64,000 nt of DNA from JAKEFM01 sp035695825 (GTDB taxonomy: Bacteria > Planctomycetota > UBA1135 > JAKEFM01), in contig DASRRH010000001.1 of NCBI GenBank assembly GCA_035695825.1, forward strand, positions 170,971 through 234,970, given 5' to 3'. The notes beneath the pieces were generated by a model. The model made no database searches. It saw only the letters and a program-made list of their open reading frames with translations, and was not told the origin of the DNA. This document shows, piece by piece, positions 8,368-16,421 of this stretch; within the stretch, counting starts at the first letter, position 1, and every line of letters starts with the position of its first letter. Position numbers and translations under genes: made by a program.

Positions 8368-9071
8368 GCGGGGAGGCCGAGGAGGGAGGGGTCGCGCTGC
8401 GCCTGCTCCGAGGCGGTCGCGAGGTCCTCGAGCGTGTTCACGTCGATCCAGAATGCGTCGTCGCGGTGCGCGAGGACGAGGAGGCGCCCGGAGATCGCCC
8501 GGCGGACGAGGTCGGGGAAGTCGGCGCGCTCGCCGGAGCGCAGGAGCGCGAGGGCGCGCGGCTCGAGGAGGTAGACCCCGCTCGAGATCGCGAAGCGCTT
8601 CGCCGGCTTCTCGAGGTACTCGGTCACGCGCCCCCCTTCGTCGGCGAGGACCTCCCCCAAGGTCAAGCGCACTCTCTCCTCGTGCGTGGCGATCGTCAGG
8701 TCGGCCCCCCGGAGGCGGTGCGCGCGCAGCATCGCGGCGAAGTCGAGGGCCGTCACGAGGTCGCCGTTCGCGACGAGGGTCGTGCCCTCTCCGGGGGGGA
8801 GGAGGCGGAGGCCCCCGATCGTGCCGAGGGGGGAGGGCTCCCGCACGACCTCCACGGGGACGGGGAGGGCCGCGGCGGCGAAGTGGCGCTCGAGGGCCTC
8901 CGCGAGGTGGTGGGCGAGGAGGAAGACCTCCCGCGCGCCCGCCGCGGCGAGCCGGCGGACGAGGCCCTCGGCGATCGGGACGCCGCGGACGCGGAGGAGG
9001 CACTTCGGCGTCTTCTCGGTTGCGGGGGCGAGGCGCATCCCCCGTCCCCCGGCGACGAGGACGCCTCTCAC
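8364..9071 (-). CDS. Sugar-1-phosphate nucleotidyltransferase
   Basis: A 235-residue nucleotidyltransferase of the RmlA/HddC type. It has the N-terminal nucleotide loop AGGRGMRL followed by EKTPKCLL, the metal-binding NGDLV segment (about 98-102), ISSGVYLLEP, and a second metal-side motif FWIDVNTLEDL. The length fits single-domain enzymes such as D-glycero-manno-heptose-1-phosphate guanylyltransferase; the nucleotide and sugar cannot be told from sequence alone. A GTG start at 9071 overlaps the cupin stop (GTGA). In the operon it sits between the cyclase/cupin genes and the glycosyltransferase, as expected for activation of a phosphorylated product. Confidence 0.85.
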   Translation of the reverse strand: MRGVLVAGGRGMRLAPATEKTPKCLLRVRGVPIAEGLVRRLAAAGAREVFLLAHHLAEALERHFAAAALPVPVEVVREPSPLGTIGGLRLLPPGEGTTLVANGDLVTALDFAAMLRAHRLRGADLTIATHEERVRLTLGEVLADEGGRVTEYLEKPAKRFAISSGVYLLEPRALALLRSGERADFPDLVRRAISGRLLVLAHRDDAFWIDVNTLEDLATASEQAQRDPSLLGLPA

Positions 9072-9445
9072 CTCGCGCGATCCTCGGGATCGACGTCCGA
9101 GCCCGGGAGCCGGACCTCGACGACGAAGATCTTGAGGTCGACGGCCCCGGTGTTCCGCAGGCCGTGGAGCCCGCCCGCCCGGTTCAGAACGACGGCGCCG
9201 GGGCCGACGGGGAAGCGGGACTCGTCGAGCGTCATCTCCCCCTCCCCATCGAGGACGAGGTAGATCTCCTCGTTCTCCCCGTGGCGGTGCTCCCCGATCG
9301 AGGTTCCCGGCGGGAGGACGGCGTAGTCGACGAAGGAGATCGGGGCGCGGAACTCGGTGCGGCGGAAGAGGCGGGCGACGCCGATCTCCCCCTCCCCCCC
9401 ATGCGCGACGGCGCGGCGAAGCGTCTCCGTCGCGAGGCGCTTCAC
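9068..9445 (-). CDS. Small cupin-domain protein
   Basis: A 125-residue single-domain cupin. Cupin motif 1 is visible as PPGTSIGEHRHGENEEIYLVLDG (about 46-68) with His-His-Glu metal ligands, and motif 2 around VLNRAGGLHGLRNTG (about 86-100). Such proteins can be sugar-phosphate epimerases/isomerases, dioxygenases or sensors. The GTG start at 9445 lies 5 bp after the AroB-like gene and the stop overlaps the nucleotidyltransferase start by 4 bp. In this pathway an isomerase or epimerase role acting on a keto-sugar or keto-cyclitol is plausible, but not shown. Confidence 0.8.
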   Translation of the reverse strand: MKRLATETLRRAVAHGGEGEIGVARLFRRTEFRAPISFVDYAVLPPGTSIGEHRHGENEEIYLVLDGEGEMTLDESRFPVGPGAVVLNRAGGLHGLRNTGAVDLKIFVVEVRLPGSDVDPEDRAR

Positions 9446-9450
9446 CCGGC

Positions 9451-10563
9451 TCAACGCCTCCCCCTTCCTCGGCGGGCCGCGAGCGCGGAGCCGAGCTCCG
9501 CGTCCTTCACGTCCTCGAGGATCGTCACGCGCCCGATGCCGGCCGGCACGACGAAGAGGAGGCGCCCTCCCCGGACCATCCGGATCGACCGGAGGCGGCG
9601 GAGGAGGCTCGGGACCTCGAGGCGGGCGAGGTGCGTCGGGAGGCGGTACGCCTCGAGGAGCGAGAGGATCCGCTCCGCGTCCGCCGCGGCGACCAGGCCC
9701 CTTCGCCGGGCGAGCTCGGTCGTCGTCGCGATGCCGAACGCGACCGCCTCCCCATGCCGGATGCCTCGGTAGTGGCGGTCCGTCTCGAGGGCGTGGGCGA
9801 TCGCGTGACCGAGGTTCAGCGCGCGCCGGAGGTCCGCCTCGTAGGGGTCGGCCTCGACGAGGCGCATCTTCACCCGCGCGGCCTCCCCGATCGTCCAGGC
9901 GAGAGCGTCGGCGTCGCGTCCGAGGAGGGCCTCCCGGTCTCCCTCGATCCTCTCGAAGAGCGGCCGGCTCCCGAGGATCGCGACCTTGATCCCCTCGCCG
10001 AAGCCGGCCCGGAGATCCCGGGGGGGGAGGGTGCGCAGGAGCGAGGGATCGATGAGGACCGCGCGCGGCTGGTGGAAGGCGCCGATCAGGTTCTTCGCCT
10101 CCGGCGTGTTCACGGCGACCTTGCCGCCGAGGGCGGCGTCGAGTTGCGCGACGAGGGTCGTCGGGAGGTTCACGTAGGGGACCCCCCGCATGTAGGCCGA
10201 CGCGGCGAAGCCGCCGAGGTCGCAGATCACCCCCCCTCCGAGGCAGAGGAGCGTCGTCCGGCGGTCGACGCCGAGGCGGTGCATGCGCGCGAGGACCCGC
10301 TCCAGGGTCGGGAGGCTCTTCGAGCGCTCCCCCGGGGGGACCGCGACCACGCGCGCGTCGAGCCCCGCCCGCGCGAGGCTGCGGAGGAGGGGGCGGGCGT
10401 GGAGCGCCTCCACGCGCGAATCGGTGAGGACGGCGACGCGGGAAACGGCGAGGCCGTTGCGCAGCGCCTCGCCGACCCGCTCGAGGAGCCCCTCCCCGAT
10501 CTCGACCGGATAGCGCTCCGTCCGCCGGATCCGGACGACGAATCGCGATGCCCTTGACGCCAT
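9451..10563 (-). CDS. AroB-like sugar phosphate cyclase with a missing DKK motif
   Basis: A 370-residue member of the dehydroquinate synthase superfamily. NAD-binding GGGVICDLGGFAAS (109-122) and the DAALGGKVAVN segment are present. Active-site residues typical of dehydroquinate synthase are seen: Glu190 and Lys193 (GEGIK), Lys232, Arg246, Asn250, His253 and His257 (LNLGHAIAHALE), and His270 (RHGEA). The normal D-K/N-K motif near residue 326 is replaced by Ser-Ile-Arg, a position involved in substrate binding. It may be a dehydroquinate synthase or a relative acting on another sugar phosphate (such as 2-deoxy-scyllo-inosose or valiolone cyclases). Its neighbours are sugar-activation and transfer genes, none of the shikimate pathway. 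The ATG at 10563 has GAGGAGGGG upstream. Confidence 0.8.
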   Translation of the reverse strand: MASRASRFVVRIRRTERYPVEIGEGLLERVGEALRNGLAVSRVAVLTDSRVEALHARPLLRSLARAGLDARVVAVPPGERSKSLPTLERVLARMHRLGVDRRTTLLCLGGGVICDLGGFAASAYMRGVPYVNLPTTLVAQLDAALGGKVAVNTPEAKNLIGAFHQPRAVLIDPSLLRTLPPRDLRAGFGEGIKVAILGSRPLFERIEGDREALLGRDADALAWTIGEAARVKMRLVEADPYEADLRRALNLGHAIAHALETDRHYRGIRHGEAVAFGIATTTELARRRGLVAAADAERILSLLEAYRLPTHLARLEVPSLLRRLRSIRMVRGGRLLFVVPAGIGRVTILEDVKDAELGSALAARRGRGRR

Positions 10564-10683
10564 GGCTGCCGCTTCCCCTCCTCGCGTCCGCGGAGCAGGG
10601 GCGGACTATGATGGGGGCCCCGGCCGAAGGCAATCGCGGAGCCGGGCCGCGTCCGGATCGCCGCGGTCCCGGAGAAGGCGGGC
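10564..10683. promoter_or_regulatory. Divergent promoter region of the sugar/cyclitol locus
   Basis: This 120 bp gap lies between the leftward AroB-like operon and the rightward ROK-kinase operon and must hold promoters for both unless they are read from elsewhere. A GACTATGATGG stretch around 10602-10612 is the least GC-rich part. Shine-Dalgarno-like elements lie at both edges (GAGGAGGGG on the minus strand, GGAGAAGGCGGG before the TTG at 10684). No operator palindrome was recognised. Confidence 0.4.
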
Positions 10684-11607
10684 TTGAGCGCCATCCTCCT
10701 CGGCGTCGACCTCGGAGCCTCCAAGATCCTCGCCGTCGCCCTCGACGAGCGCGGGGAGGTGCGCGCGCGGCGGCGGGTGCAGACCCGGCGGGAGGAGGGT
10801 CCGGAGAGGGTCCTCGAGCGGGTCGCGGAGGCGGCGCGGGAGGCGGCCGCGGAGGCGACGGGAACCCCGGAGGGGCTCGGGGTCGGCTGCGCCGGTCTGG
10901 TCGACCGGCGCCGAGGGATCGTCCTCTCCTCGATCATGCTCCCGGGGTGGAGCGGCTTCCCTCTGCGGGAGGCCCTCTCCCGCCGCGCGGGCCTCCCCGT
11001 CGAGGCGGACAACGACGCGAACGCGGCCCTCCTCGGGGAGCTGCGGGCGAGGGCCTTCCCCCGGGAGACGATCCTCGGCCTCACCGTCGGCACCGGGATC
11101 GGCGGTGCGATCGCGATCGAGGGCGCCCTCTACCGGGGAGCGCTCGGGACGGCGGGGGAGTTCGGGAACACGACGATCGCCCACGACGGCCCTCGCTGCT
11201 GGTGCGGCAACCGCGGGTGCCTGAACGCCCTCGCGTCGGGGGACGCGATCGAGGCGCGCGCCCGATCGCTTTCCCCTCCGCGGGAAGGGGAGGAGCCCCC
11301 GACCGTGCGCTCGCTCGCGCGGGCCGCCGCCGCCGGGGACGGGAAGGCGCAGGAGATCCTCCGCCACGCGGGCGCCCTCCTCGGAGCCGGGATCGCGAAC
11401 CTGGTCAACGTCTTCAATCCCGACCGCGTCCTCCTCTCCGGCGGGGTCGCCGAGGCGGGAGGGGTCTGGCTCGAGGCGCTGCGGGAGGAGGTCGCGCGCC
11501 GCGCGCTCGCGGAGCCGGCCGCGCACGCGAAGGTCGAGCGCGCCCGCCTCGGCTACGACGCGGGCGCGATCGGCGCGGCCGCGCTCCTCCTCGAGGAGCG
11601 CCGGTGA
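10684..11607 (+). CDS. ROK-family sugar kinase with altered substrate residues
   Basis: A 307-residue ROK kinase. ATP-binding loops are GVDLGASK (7-14) and LTVGTGIGG (133-141), with the catalytic Asp in NDAN (110-113). The zinc-site cysteines CWCGNRGC are at 172-179. Two residues that contact the sugar in ROK glucokinases are changed: the His of the usual GExGH is Asn (GEFGN, about 158-162) and the Glu of CxCGxxGCxE is Asn (GCLNALASG). The His is also normally a zinc ligand; His167 might substitute. This suggests a substrate other than glucose or GlcNAc. The TTG start follows GGAGAAGGCGGG. It is the first gene of an eight-gene rightward operon and overlaps the next gene by GTGA. Cyclitol kinases of C7-aminocyclitol pathways are also ROK-like, which fits the context. 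Confidence 0.85.
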   Translation: MSAILLGVDLGASKILAVALDERGEVRARRRVQTRREEGPERVLERVAEAAREAAAEATGTPEGLGVGCAGLVDRRRGIVLSSIMLPGWSGFPLREALSRRAGLPVEADNDANAALLGELRARAFPRETILGLTVGTGIGGAIAIEGALYRGALGTAGEFGNTTIAHDGPRCWCGNRGCLNALASGDAIEARARSLSPPREGEEPPTVRSLARAAAAGDGKAQEILRHAGALLGAGIANLVNVFNPDRVLLSGGVAEAGGVWLEALREEVARRALAEPAAHAKVERARLGYDAGAIGAAALLLEERR

Positions 11608-12728
11608 GCTTCGCCGTCCCCTCGAAGGACTACGGAGCCCAGAACCGCGCGCTCGCGGGGGAGCTCCTCCCCGCGATCGAGCGGGCCCTGTTCGAGGAGG
11701 ATCCGATCCTCGGGGCGGAGGTCGGGCGCTTCGAGGAGGAGTTCGCCGCGTTCCTGGGGGTCCCCCACGCCGTCGGCGTCGGCTCGGGGACGGACGCGCT
11801 CGTCCTCGCGCTGCGCGGCCTCGGCGTCGGCGCGGGCGACGAGGTCGTCGTCCCCGCGCACACCTTCGCGGCGACGATCACGGCGGTCCTGATGGCCGGG
11901 GCGCGCCCGGTCCTCGTCGACGTGGAGGAGGGCTCGGCGCTCCTCGCGCCGGAGGCGGCCGCGGAGCGCACCGGACCGAGCACGCGGGCCCTCCTCCCCG
12001 TCCACCTCTACGGCCGGCCGTTCGACGGCCCGGCCTTCCAGGCCCTCGCCCGCTCCCGCGGGATCTTCCTCGTCGAGGACGCGGCGCAGGCCCACGGGGC
12101 GGAGTTCGCGGGACGGCGCGCCGGGGCCTTCGGGGACGCGGGGTGCTTCTCGTTCCACCCGAGCAAGAACCTCGGGGCGTTCGGCGACGCCGGGCTCGTG
12201 GCGACGCCCCGGAAGGACCTCGCCGCCCGGGTGGCGGTGCTGCGCAACCTCGGCAAGTCCTCGAGGAGCGAGTTCGCCGAGGTCTCGGGGAACGCGAAGC
12301 TCGACACGATCCAGGCGGCGATCCTGCGCGTGAAGCTCCGCCACCTCGAGGAGGGGGTCGAGCGCCGCCGCGCGATCGCGGCCCGCTACCGCGAGCGGCT
12401 CGCGGAGGTCGGCGACCTCCGCCTCCCGGCCGAGGAGGCGCCCGGAGCGCGCGTCGCCTGGCACCTGTTCGTGGTCCGGACCTCCCGGCGCGACGCGCTC
12501 CAGGCGCACCTCGCTTCTCGCGGCATCCGCGCGGGCGTCCACTATCCCGTCCCGCCGCACCGCCAGCCCGCCCTCCGCGGTCTCGGCCATCGGGCGGGGG
12601 AGTTCCCCGTCGCCGAGAGGCTCGCGCGGGAGGTCCTCTCCCTCCCGATCTCCCCGGAGCTGTCGAACGGACAGGTCGGCCTCGTCGGCGAGGAGGTCGC
12701 CGCCTTCTTCGGGGGGAGGGGCGGATGA
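11604..12728 (+). CDS. DegT/DnrJ/EryC1-family PLP aminotransferase
   Basis: A 374-residue fold-type I aminotransferase. The PLP lysine is Lys188 in SFHPSKNLGAFGDAG, the PLP-ring Asp lies in FLVEDAAQAHGA (about 155-166), and the sugar-aminotransferase start ILGAEVGRFEEEFAAFLG is present. Members transfer an amino group from Glu or Gln to keto-sugars or keto-cyclitols. The GTG at 11604 overlaps the kinase stop (GTGA); the stop overlaps the next start (ATGA). Placed beside a cyclase, a kinase and a GH4-like dehydrogenase, it probably aminates a keto intermediate of this pathway; the substrate is unknown. Confidence 0.9.
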   Translation: MSFAVPSKDYGAQNRALAGELLPAIERALFEEDPILGAEVGRFEEEFAAFLGVPHAVGVGSGTDALVLALRGLGVGAGDEVVVPAHTFAATITAVLMAGARPVLVDVEEGSALLAPEAAAERTGPSTRALLPVHLYGRPFDGPAFQALARSRGIFLVEDAAQAHGAEFAGRRAGAFGDAGCFSFHPSKNLGAFGDAGLVATPRKDLAARVAVLRNLGKSSRSEFAEVSGNAKLDTIQAAILRVKLRHLEEGVERRRAIAARYRERLAEVGDLRLPAEEAPGARVAWHLFVVRTSRRDALQAHLASRGIRAGVHYPVPPHRQPALRGLGHRAGEFPVAERLAREVLSLPISPELSNGQVGLVGEEVAAFFGGRGG

Positions 12729-13957
12729 GGAAGGTCGCGCTCCTCGGCGGCTCGTCGGCCTTCACGCCGGCCCTCGTGCGGGACCTCGCGGCGGCGGGAC
12801 CCCCTCCGATCGAGCTCCACCTCTGGGGCCGCAGCCCGCGGCGACTCGCCCTCGCGCGCCGGGCGTGCGTCCAGTTCGGAGGGGAGGCGCCGCTCGACGT
12901 GCGTTCCTCGACGCGCCTCGACGAAGCGCTCGAGGGGGCCGAGCTCGTCCTGCAACAAGTCCGGGTCGGCGGCGCGGCGGCCCGGGACCACGACGAGTCC
13001 TTCCCGGTTCCCTCCGGCATCCCCGGCGACGAGGGGATCGGACCCTCCGGCCTCGCCGCGGCGATCCGCTCGGGACCGGTGCTCCGGCGGATGGCGGGGA
13101 GGATCCGCGCGCGGGCGCCGAAGGCGGTCGTCCTGAACCTCACGGCGCCCCTCGGGCCGACGACGGCCTGCCTCCGGGAGGAGGGGCTCGAGGCGTGGGG
13201 GGTCTGCGAGTTGCCGAAGACGACGCTCGCGCGGATCGACGAGGCGATCCCCGGCCGGGGTCCCTTCGCCTACGCGGGCGTCAACCACCAGGGCTTCTTC
13301 CACTCTCTAAGGGACGGGTCGGGGGATCGGACGCGGGAGGCGTTCGAGGCGGCGGCGGCCGAGTTCCCCCCCTCGGTCTTCGCGCGGTACGAGGCCGTGC
13401 CGCTTCGGCCGATGCGGCTCCTCCTCGACACGAGGCGGGTCGTCGCGGAGCAGCGCGCGGCGCTCACGACGCGGGCGCGGGAGCTCTTCGCGCTCGCCTC
13501 CCGCGTCTTCGACGAGATCGAGGCCGGGGACTGGGAGCGGGCGGCGGGGGCGATCGCGGCCCGCCCGACCCCGTGGACCGCGGGGGGGGTCGTCCCGCTC
13601 CTCCTCGACCTCCTCGACGGGGGGGGAGACCTCCACTTCCTCACGGTCCCGGCGGGCCCGTCCTCCTTTATCCCGGGGGCCCTCCTCGAGCAGCCCTGCC
13701 GGATCGAGCGGGGCGCGCCCGTCCCCCTCGCGACGAGGTCCCCGCCGTCGGAGGTCGCGACCCTGATCGAGAGGCTCGTCGCGTTCGAGCGCCTCGCGGT
13801 CGCCGCCGTCGGCGACCCCTCGGCCGCGAACGTGGAGCGCGCGCTCCTCGCGCACCCCCTCGTGCGCGGGCGCCGAATCGCGCGCGCTCTCGTCCCCCGC
13901 GTCCTCGAGCCGGTCGAGGCGTGGGAGCCCCGCTCGCCCGGGAGGGTCGAGCCATGA
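12725..13957 (+). CDS. GH4-like NAD-dependent glycosidase/dehydrogenase
   Basis: A 410-residue protein of glycoside hydrolase family 4. It has the NAD loop LLGGSSAFTPALV (6-18), the VRVGG...RDHDE segment (79-91), SGIPGDEGIG (97-106) and NLTAP (138-142). The Mn-binding pair is recognisable as Cys161 (GVCELPK) and His188 (GVNHQG). The usual NP of the Asn motif is AP. GH4 enzymes act by oxidising C3 of the sugar with NAD, so a relative in a biosynthetic operon could serve as a 3-dehydrogenase that supplies a keto-sugar to the DegT aminotransferase. That role is inferred. It overlaps both neighbours by ATGA. Confidence 0.8.
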   Translation: MRKVALLGGSSAFTPALVRDLAAAGPPPIELHLWGRSPRRLALARRACVQFGGEAPLDVRSSTRLDEALEGAELVLQQVRVGGAAARDHDESFPVPSGIPGDEGIGPSGLAAAIRSGPVLRRMAGRIRARAPKAVVLNLTAPLGPTTACLREEGLEAWGVCELPKTTLARIDEAIPGRGPFAYAGVNHQGFFHSLRDGSGDRTREAFEAAAAEFPPSVFARYEAVPLRPMRLLLDTRRVVAEQRAALTTRARELFALASRVFDEIEAGDWERAAGAIAARPTPWTAGGVVPLLLDLLDGGGDLHFLTVPAGPSSFIPGALLEQPCRIERGAPVPLATRSPPSEVATLIERLVAFERLAVAAVGDPSAANVERALLAHPLVRGRRIARALVPRVLEPVEAWEPRSPGRVEP

Positions 13958-14520
13958 CCGCGAGCGAGCGCGACTGGGTCGTCCTCTCGCGCGAGGTCGT
14001 CTCCGCGAACCCCTGGTTCGAGGTCGTGAAGAGCCGCGTCGCCCGTCCGGACGGCAGCCCTTGCGACTACTTCGCCGTCGAGTTCCGCCGGCCCGCCGTG
14101 GGGGTCGTCGCGCGCGAGGGGGGAAGGATCCTCCTCCTCCGGCAGTACCGCTTCCTCGTCGACCGCGTGGTCTGGGCGATCCCCTCGGGAGGGATCGAGC
14201 CGGGGGAGAGCCCCGAGGAGGCCGCGCGGCGCGAGCTGCGGGAGGAGTCGGGGCACGAGGCCGCCTCCCTCGTCCCGGTCCTCCGCTACTTCCCCTCGTA
14301 CGCGGCGACGACGCAGGAGTTCCACTGCTTCGAGGCCCGCGGCCTCTCCCCCTCCCGGACGGACTTCGACCGCAACGAGGTCCTCGAGGTCCGGTGGTTC
14401 GACGAGTCGGAGGTGGCGGCGATGCTCGAGGGGGGAGAGATCGTCGATGGGCTCTCCCTCACCCCGCTCCTCCGCCTCCTCGCCCCTCGCCTTGGCCCGT
14501 TCTCCGGAGGGCCGGGATAA
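13954..14520 (+). CDS. Nudix hydrolase (ADP-ribose pyrophosphatase-like)
   Basis: A 188-residue protein with a complete Nudix box: GGIEPGESPEEAARRELREESGHE (about 79-102). The N-terminal segment with NPWFEVVKSRV and the RQYRFLVDRVVWAIPSG stretch is typical of ADP-ribose/ADP-sugar pyrophosphatases such as NudF. It would hydrolyse a nucleoside diphosphate linked to a sugar or other group. The ATG at 13954 overlaps the GH4-like gene by 4 bp, and the stop lies 8 bp before the radical SAM gene. In this operon it may recycle or proofread nucleotide-sugars. Confidence 0.85.
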   Translation: MTASERDWVVLSREVVSANPWFEVVKSRVARPDGSPCDYFAVEFRRPAVGVVAREGGRILLLRQYRFLVDRVVWAIPSGGIEPGESPEEAARRELREESGHEAASLVPVLRYFPSYAATTQEFHCFEARGLSPSRTDFDRNEVLEVRWFDESEVAAMLEGGEIVDGLSLTPLLRLLAPRLGPFSGGPG

Positions 14521-14528
14521 TCGCCCCG

Positions 14529-15461
14529 ATGCGGCGCTTCGACCTCGAGACGCAGAGCGCGCGGGAGCGCTCCCTGATCGAGGCGCTCGAAGGCGGGGCG
14601 GGGCTCTCCGTCGTCCCCCCCTTCCCGCTCAAAGTGCAGGTCCAGACGAAGACCCTCTGCAACGCCGCCTGCACGATGTGCCCCTATCCGGTCGTCGCGG
14701 ACGCCCTCGAGCACGGGGAGATGTCCCTCGCGCTCTTCGATCGCCTCCTCGGGGAACTCGAGGGGCGGGGGGTCGAGCGCCTCTCCCTCTTCCTCATGAA
14801 CGAGCCGCTCCTCGACCTGCGCCTCCCCGAGTTCGTCCGCCGGACGAAGGGCCGGCTCCCGGACACGGCGACCGTGATCTTCACGAACGGCTCGGCGCTG
14901 ACGGAGAGGACGGCGCGCGCCCTCCACGCCGCGGGCCTGGACGAGGTGAACCTCTCGGTCCACGGTTTCGACGAGGCGGCCTACGAGTCCGTCATGGTCG
15001 GGCTCTCCTACGAGCGGCTGCGGAGGAACCTCCGCCGCCTCCTCGAGCTCCGCCGCTCCGGGGAGCTCCCGGGGCTCCGCGTGAAGCTCGTCGCGGTCGA
15101 CCTCCCCGCCGTCCTCGGCTCACTCGAGGAGCGGGACCGGGACCTCTTCGCGGAGGTCCTCGTCAAGGCGACGAGCAACGAGCGGGACGCGATCGCGGGG
15201 GAGGGGGAGGCGCCGCGCCGCCGCCCCTGCCAGCGCCCCTTCGTCAAGGCCTACGTCCTCTTCAACGGCGACCTGGTCCTCTGCAACGTCGACTGGCGCC
15301 GGAGCGTGATCCTCGGCAACGTCGCGCGGGAGCCGATCGAGGCGATCTGGCGCAGCGCCCGCTACCGGGCGGTCCGGTCCCAGCACCTCGCCGGGGCGTT
15401 CGAGCCGGGGCTCCTCTGCGCGGGGTGCGACTACCCCGCGGTCACCGCGGAGGACGACTGA
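14529..15461 (+). CDS. Radical SAM/SPASM-domain enzyme
   Basis: A 310-residue radical SAM protein. The [4Fe-4S] cluster motif CNAACTMC puts ligands at Cys44, Cys48 and Cys51. A C-terminal SPASM-type region carries further cysteines (CQRPF, VLCNVDW, GLLCAGCDYP), and the ILGNVAREPIEAIW element is typical of SPASM/twitch enzymes. The family includes alcohol dehydrogenases such as BtrN of 2-deoxystreptamine biosynthesis as well as peptide-modifying enzymes. No precursor peptide gene is seen nearby, so a small-molecule substrate is likelier. It is directly followed by the TIM-barrel gene with no gap. Confidence 0.85.
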   Translation: MRRFDLETQSARERSLIEALEGGAGLSVVPPFPLKVQVQTKTLCNAACTMCPYPVVADALEHGEMSLALFDRLLGELEGRGVERLSLFLMNEPLLDLRLPEFVRRTKGRLPDTATVIFTNGSALTERTARALHAAGLDEVNLSVHGFDEAAYESVMVGLSYERLRRNLRRLLELRRSGELPGLRVKLVAVDLPAVLGSLEERDRDLFAEVLVKATSNERDAIAGEGEAPRRRPCQRPFVKAYVLFNGDLVLCNVDWRRSVILGNVAREPIEAIWRSARYRAVRSQHLAGAFEPGLLCAGCDYPAVTAEDD

Positions 15462-16421
15462 ATGAAGCTCGGCCTCTGCACCCAGGTCCTCTACGACCGC
15501 CCCCTCGACGAGGCGCTCGAGACGGCCGCCCGCCTCGGGTTCGAAGCCGTCGAGATCCCCGTCGCGCGGGGGAGCCCGCATGTCGACCTCGAGACCCTGC
15601 TGAAACCCGGCGCGGCCGAGGCCTTCGCCCGGAAGGTCGCCTCCCGCGGCCTCTCGATCTCCGCCGTCTCGAACCACGCGGAGGGGCAGCTCGTCCTTGG
15701 GCCCCACCACCGCGACACGGACTCGATCTTCGCCGGGTCCCCCGAGGAGAAAACCCGCCACGGGACCGATCGCCTGATCCGCTCGGCCGAGCTCGCCTCG
15801 CGCCTCGGCGTGAACCTCGTCGTCGGGTTCTGCGGCTGCGAGGACTACTCGCGCTGGCTCCCCTGGCCCGACCCGCGGGGATGGGAGTCGATGGCCCCGA
15901 CCTTCGTCGACCGCTGGGGGAGGATCCTCGACGCCTTCGACCGCCTCGGCGTCCGCTTCGCGATGGAGTGCCACCCGAAGGAGTACGCGTACAACCTCGA
16001 GACCGCCGAGGAGACGGTCCGCCTCCTCGGCGGGCGCAAGACCTGGGGCTTCAACCTCGACCCGGCGAACCTCCTCCTCGCCGGCGTCGACCCGGTCGTC
16101 TTCGCCCAGTCCCTCGGGGACCGGATCCACCACGTCCACGCGAAGGACGGGGAGCTCGTCAAGCACAACGCCGCGCGCTCGGGGCTCCTCGCCCACGGCC
16201 CTTGGGACCGCCGCGACCGCGGCTTCCGCTTCCGAATCCCCGGTTGGGGGGACGTCGACTGGAAGCGCCTCCTCACGGAACTGCGCCTCGCGAACTACGA
16301 AGGCGTTCTCGCCGTCGAGCACGAGGATCCGACGATGTCGCGCCTCGACGGGCTCGTTAAGGCGCGCGACTACCTCCGGCCCCTCCTCTTCGAGGGGGCG
16401 CGGGAAGCGCGCTGGTGGTGA
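15462..16421 (+). CDS. Sugar phosphate isomerase/epimerase family (TIM barrel)
   Basis: A 319-residue AP-endonuclease-2-like TIM barrel. The metal-site residues follow the usual order: Glu in FAMECHPKEY, Asp in GFNLDPANL, His in IHHVHAKD, and Glu in VLAVEHEDP. Members are epimerases, isomerases or dehydratases of sugars and inositols (IolE/IolH-like). The ATG follows the preceding stop immediately, and the end overlaps the kinase-like gene (GTGA). In this operon an isomerisation of a sugar or cyclitol is likely; the exact reaction cannot be read. Confidence 0.85.
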   Translation: MKLGLCTQVLYDRPLDEALETAARLGFEAVEIPVARGSPHVDLETLLKPGAAEAFARKVASRGLSISAVSNHAEGQLVLGPHHRDTDSIFAGSPEEKTRHGTDRLIRSAELASRLGVNLVVGFCGCEDYSRWLPWPDPRGWESMAPTFVDRWGRILDAFDRLGVRFAMECHPKEYAYNLETAEETVRLLGGRKTWGFNLDPANLLLAGVDPVVFAQSLGDRIHHVHAKDGELVKHNAARSGLLAHGPWDRRDRGFRFRIPGWGDVDWKRLLTELRLANYEGVLAVEHEDPTMSRLDGLVKARDYLRPLLFEGAREARWW

